In this document: positions 5,220 through 5,962 of the stretch, one piece after another | Position numbering within the stretch: the first letter of the stretch is position 1 | How the letters are laid out: every line of letters starts with the position of its first letter | Origin: Elusimicrobiota bacterium | GTDB lineage: Bacteria > Elusimicrobiota > Elusimicrobia > Elusimicrobiales > UBA9959 | Reading direction: 5' to 3' | Assembly (NCBI GenBank): GCA_030637365.1 | Contig: DAOWGR010000176.1 | Location: 1-5,962 of the forward strand | Length of the DNA: 5,962 bases | The notes under the pieces: model-generated | What the model was told of the DNA's origin: nothing | The model's input: only the letters and a program-made list of their open reading frames with translations | Database searches by the model: none | Translations under genes and position numbers: made by a program

Positions 5220-5962
5220 ATGAATTTGCTTAAAGAAGTTCTTAAACATGAAGTTTTTCCGGCCATGGGCTGCACAGAACCCGCGGCCATAGCTTTTTGC
5301 GCGGCAAACGCCGCGAAACTTCTGGACGAAGAAATAATCAAGGCCGAAATAAAAACGGACGCCGGCACATATAAAAACGGCCTGGCGGTAACTCTGCCGA
5401 ACGCGAATGGAGAAAAAGGAAATCTTCTCGCCGGAGCTTTGGGAATAATTATAAAAAATCCGGCTTTGAAAATGGGAATTTTCCGGCATATAAGCGAAAA
5501 AACATTGAAAAACGCCAAAAAAATGATGAGTTCAAAAAAAATCAAATTAATTTTGGACGACACAAAAAAGGGCATCTATATTGAAGTCAATTTAAAAACA
5601 AAAAATCATAAAGCAACCTGCGTCATAGCCGCAAGCCACAATGACATAACGCTCTTGAGCAAAGATAAAAAAACACTCATTAATAAAAAATCTTCAAAAA
5701 CAAATAAATCCAGGCCGTATAAAATTCTGCTAAAGAAAAAATCAATCGCGGATTTGTTTGATATCGCGGAAAACCTTGACGCTAAAGACGCCGAATTTAT
5801 AAAAAAAGGCATAGCAATGAATTTACACGCCTCAAAAGAAGGACTTAAAATAAAAAAAGTCGGATATTATATTCAGGACCTTTTAAACAAAGGTTATTTA
5901 AAAAAAGATGTGTTCTCCGACGCGAGAATGACGACATCATCGGCCACCGACGCGAGAATGGC
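5220..5962 (+). CDS. cyuA: L-cysteine desulfidase, CyuA/YhaM (UPF0597) family, 3'-truncated by window
   Basis: First 247 codons plus two bases of a gene that runs off the window; the family is about 430 aa, so roughly 60% is seen. Characterised members are oxygen-sensitive iron-sulfur enzymes that break L-cysteine into pyruvate, ammonia and sulfide. Family marks are EVFPAMGCTEPAAIAF near the start (C18 in GCTEP), KNGLAVTLP (matching the KNGLGVTVP of E. coli CyuA), ASHNDI (138-143, matching GGHTNI), and the final TSSATDARM, matching the SAASDARMGG segment. The remaining cluster cysteines should lie beyond the end. The stretch around residues 105-180 is unusually lysine-rich. The first DARM at about 235-238 is a local duplication (see 5917-5960). 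The start is set by a good Shine-Dalgarno. No stop occurs in the visible frame. Related serine dehydratase alpha domains are the alternative, but overall similarity favours CyuA. Confidence 0.88.
   Translation, partial: MNLLKEVLKHEVFPAMGCTEPAAIAFCAANAAKLLDEEIIKAEIKTDAGTYKNGLAVTLPNANGEKGNLLAGALGIIIKNPALKMGIFRHISEKTLKNAKKMMSSKKIKLILDDTKKGIYIEVNLKTKNHKATCVIAASHNDITLLSKDKKTLINKKSSKTNKSRPYKILLKKKSIADLFDIAENLDAKDAEFIKKGIAMNLHASKEGLKIKKVGYYIQDLLNKGYLKKDVFSDARMTTSSATDARM
5917..5960 (+). repeat. 14-bp direct repeat at the DARM motif of cyuA
   Basis: CCGACGCGAGAATG occurs at 5917-5930 and again at 5947-5960, 30 bases apart and in the same frame. It encodes (S/T)DARM twice. Relatives have this motif once, at the second position. 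The first copy stands where E. coli CyuA has unrelated residues. Confidence 0.7.

Noticed and set aside
5114..5812. Several - strand frames of 68-153 codons opposite cyuA
   Set aside because: The + strand frame has clear family motifs and a ribosome binding site. The opposite frames are hydrophobic shadows caused by lysine-rich codons (AAA/AAG read as TTT/CTT).

Overview
The window is 5962 bp of AT-rich, lysine- and isoleucine-rich bacterial DNA. It holds five recognisable protein genes, one small membrane-protein gene, and a structured insertion-like element. The gene families are bacterial (YgiQ, RNase D, RluE-type pseudouridine synthase, beta-hydroxyacid dehydrogenase, CyuA/YhaM). The lineage cannot be fixed from sequence alone. 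The AT-rich coding, the short CCC-rich repeats and the low-complexity insert in ygiQ remind me of uncultivated lineages such as Omnitrophota or candidate-phylum bacteria, but that is an impression only.

Left part (1-2186): a near-perfect hairpin (4-38) precedes a complete ygiQ-type radical-SAM gene on the + strand. This gene carries an in-frame, repeat-derived insert of about 30-40 residues. It faces rnd (RNase D, - strand). Between their stop codons lies a roughly 188-bp element (1976-2163) with imperfect inverted ends, flanked by a perfect 13-bp direct repeat. The right copy of that repeat forms one arm of a small hairpin that looks like the terminator between the convergent genes. I read this as a small MITE-like or structured-RNA element inserted in a terminator.

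Middle part (2185-4114): rnd and an rluE-like gene diverge from a 38-bp spacer with an AT-rich dyad. Both are RNA-processing or RNA-modifying enzymes. Neither they nor ygiQ has a visible Shine-Dalgarno sequence. A 140-bp spacer follows rluE and holds four C-runs about 7 nt apart, which is a canonical G-quadruplex motif on the - strand.

Right part (4115-5962): a same-strand cluster contains a GLYR-type NAD(P)H reductase, then a 57-codon single-pass membrane protein ending in a CxxCxxC motif, then the first 247 codons of a CyuA/YhaM-type L-cysteine desulfidase cut by the window end. The reductase and desulfidase have strong Shine-Dalgarno sequences. The spacing suggests co-transcription. No shared pathway is shown by the sequence, although a small cysteine-rich membrane protein beside a cysteine-degrading enzyme is suggestive.

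Nothing here amounts to a demonstrated new system. The 1976-2163 element and the small CxxCxxC protein are the most promising undescribed items.
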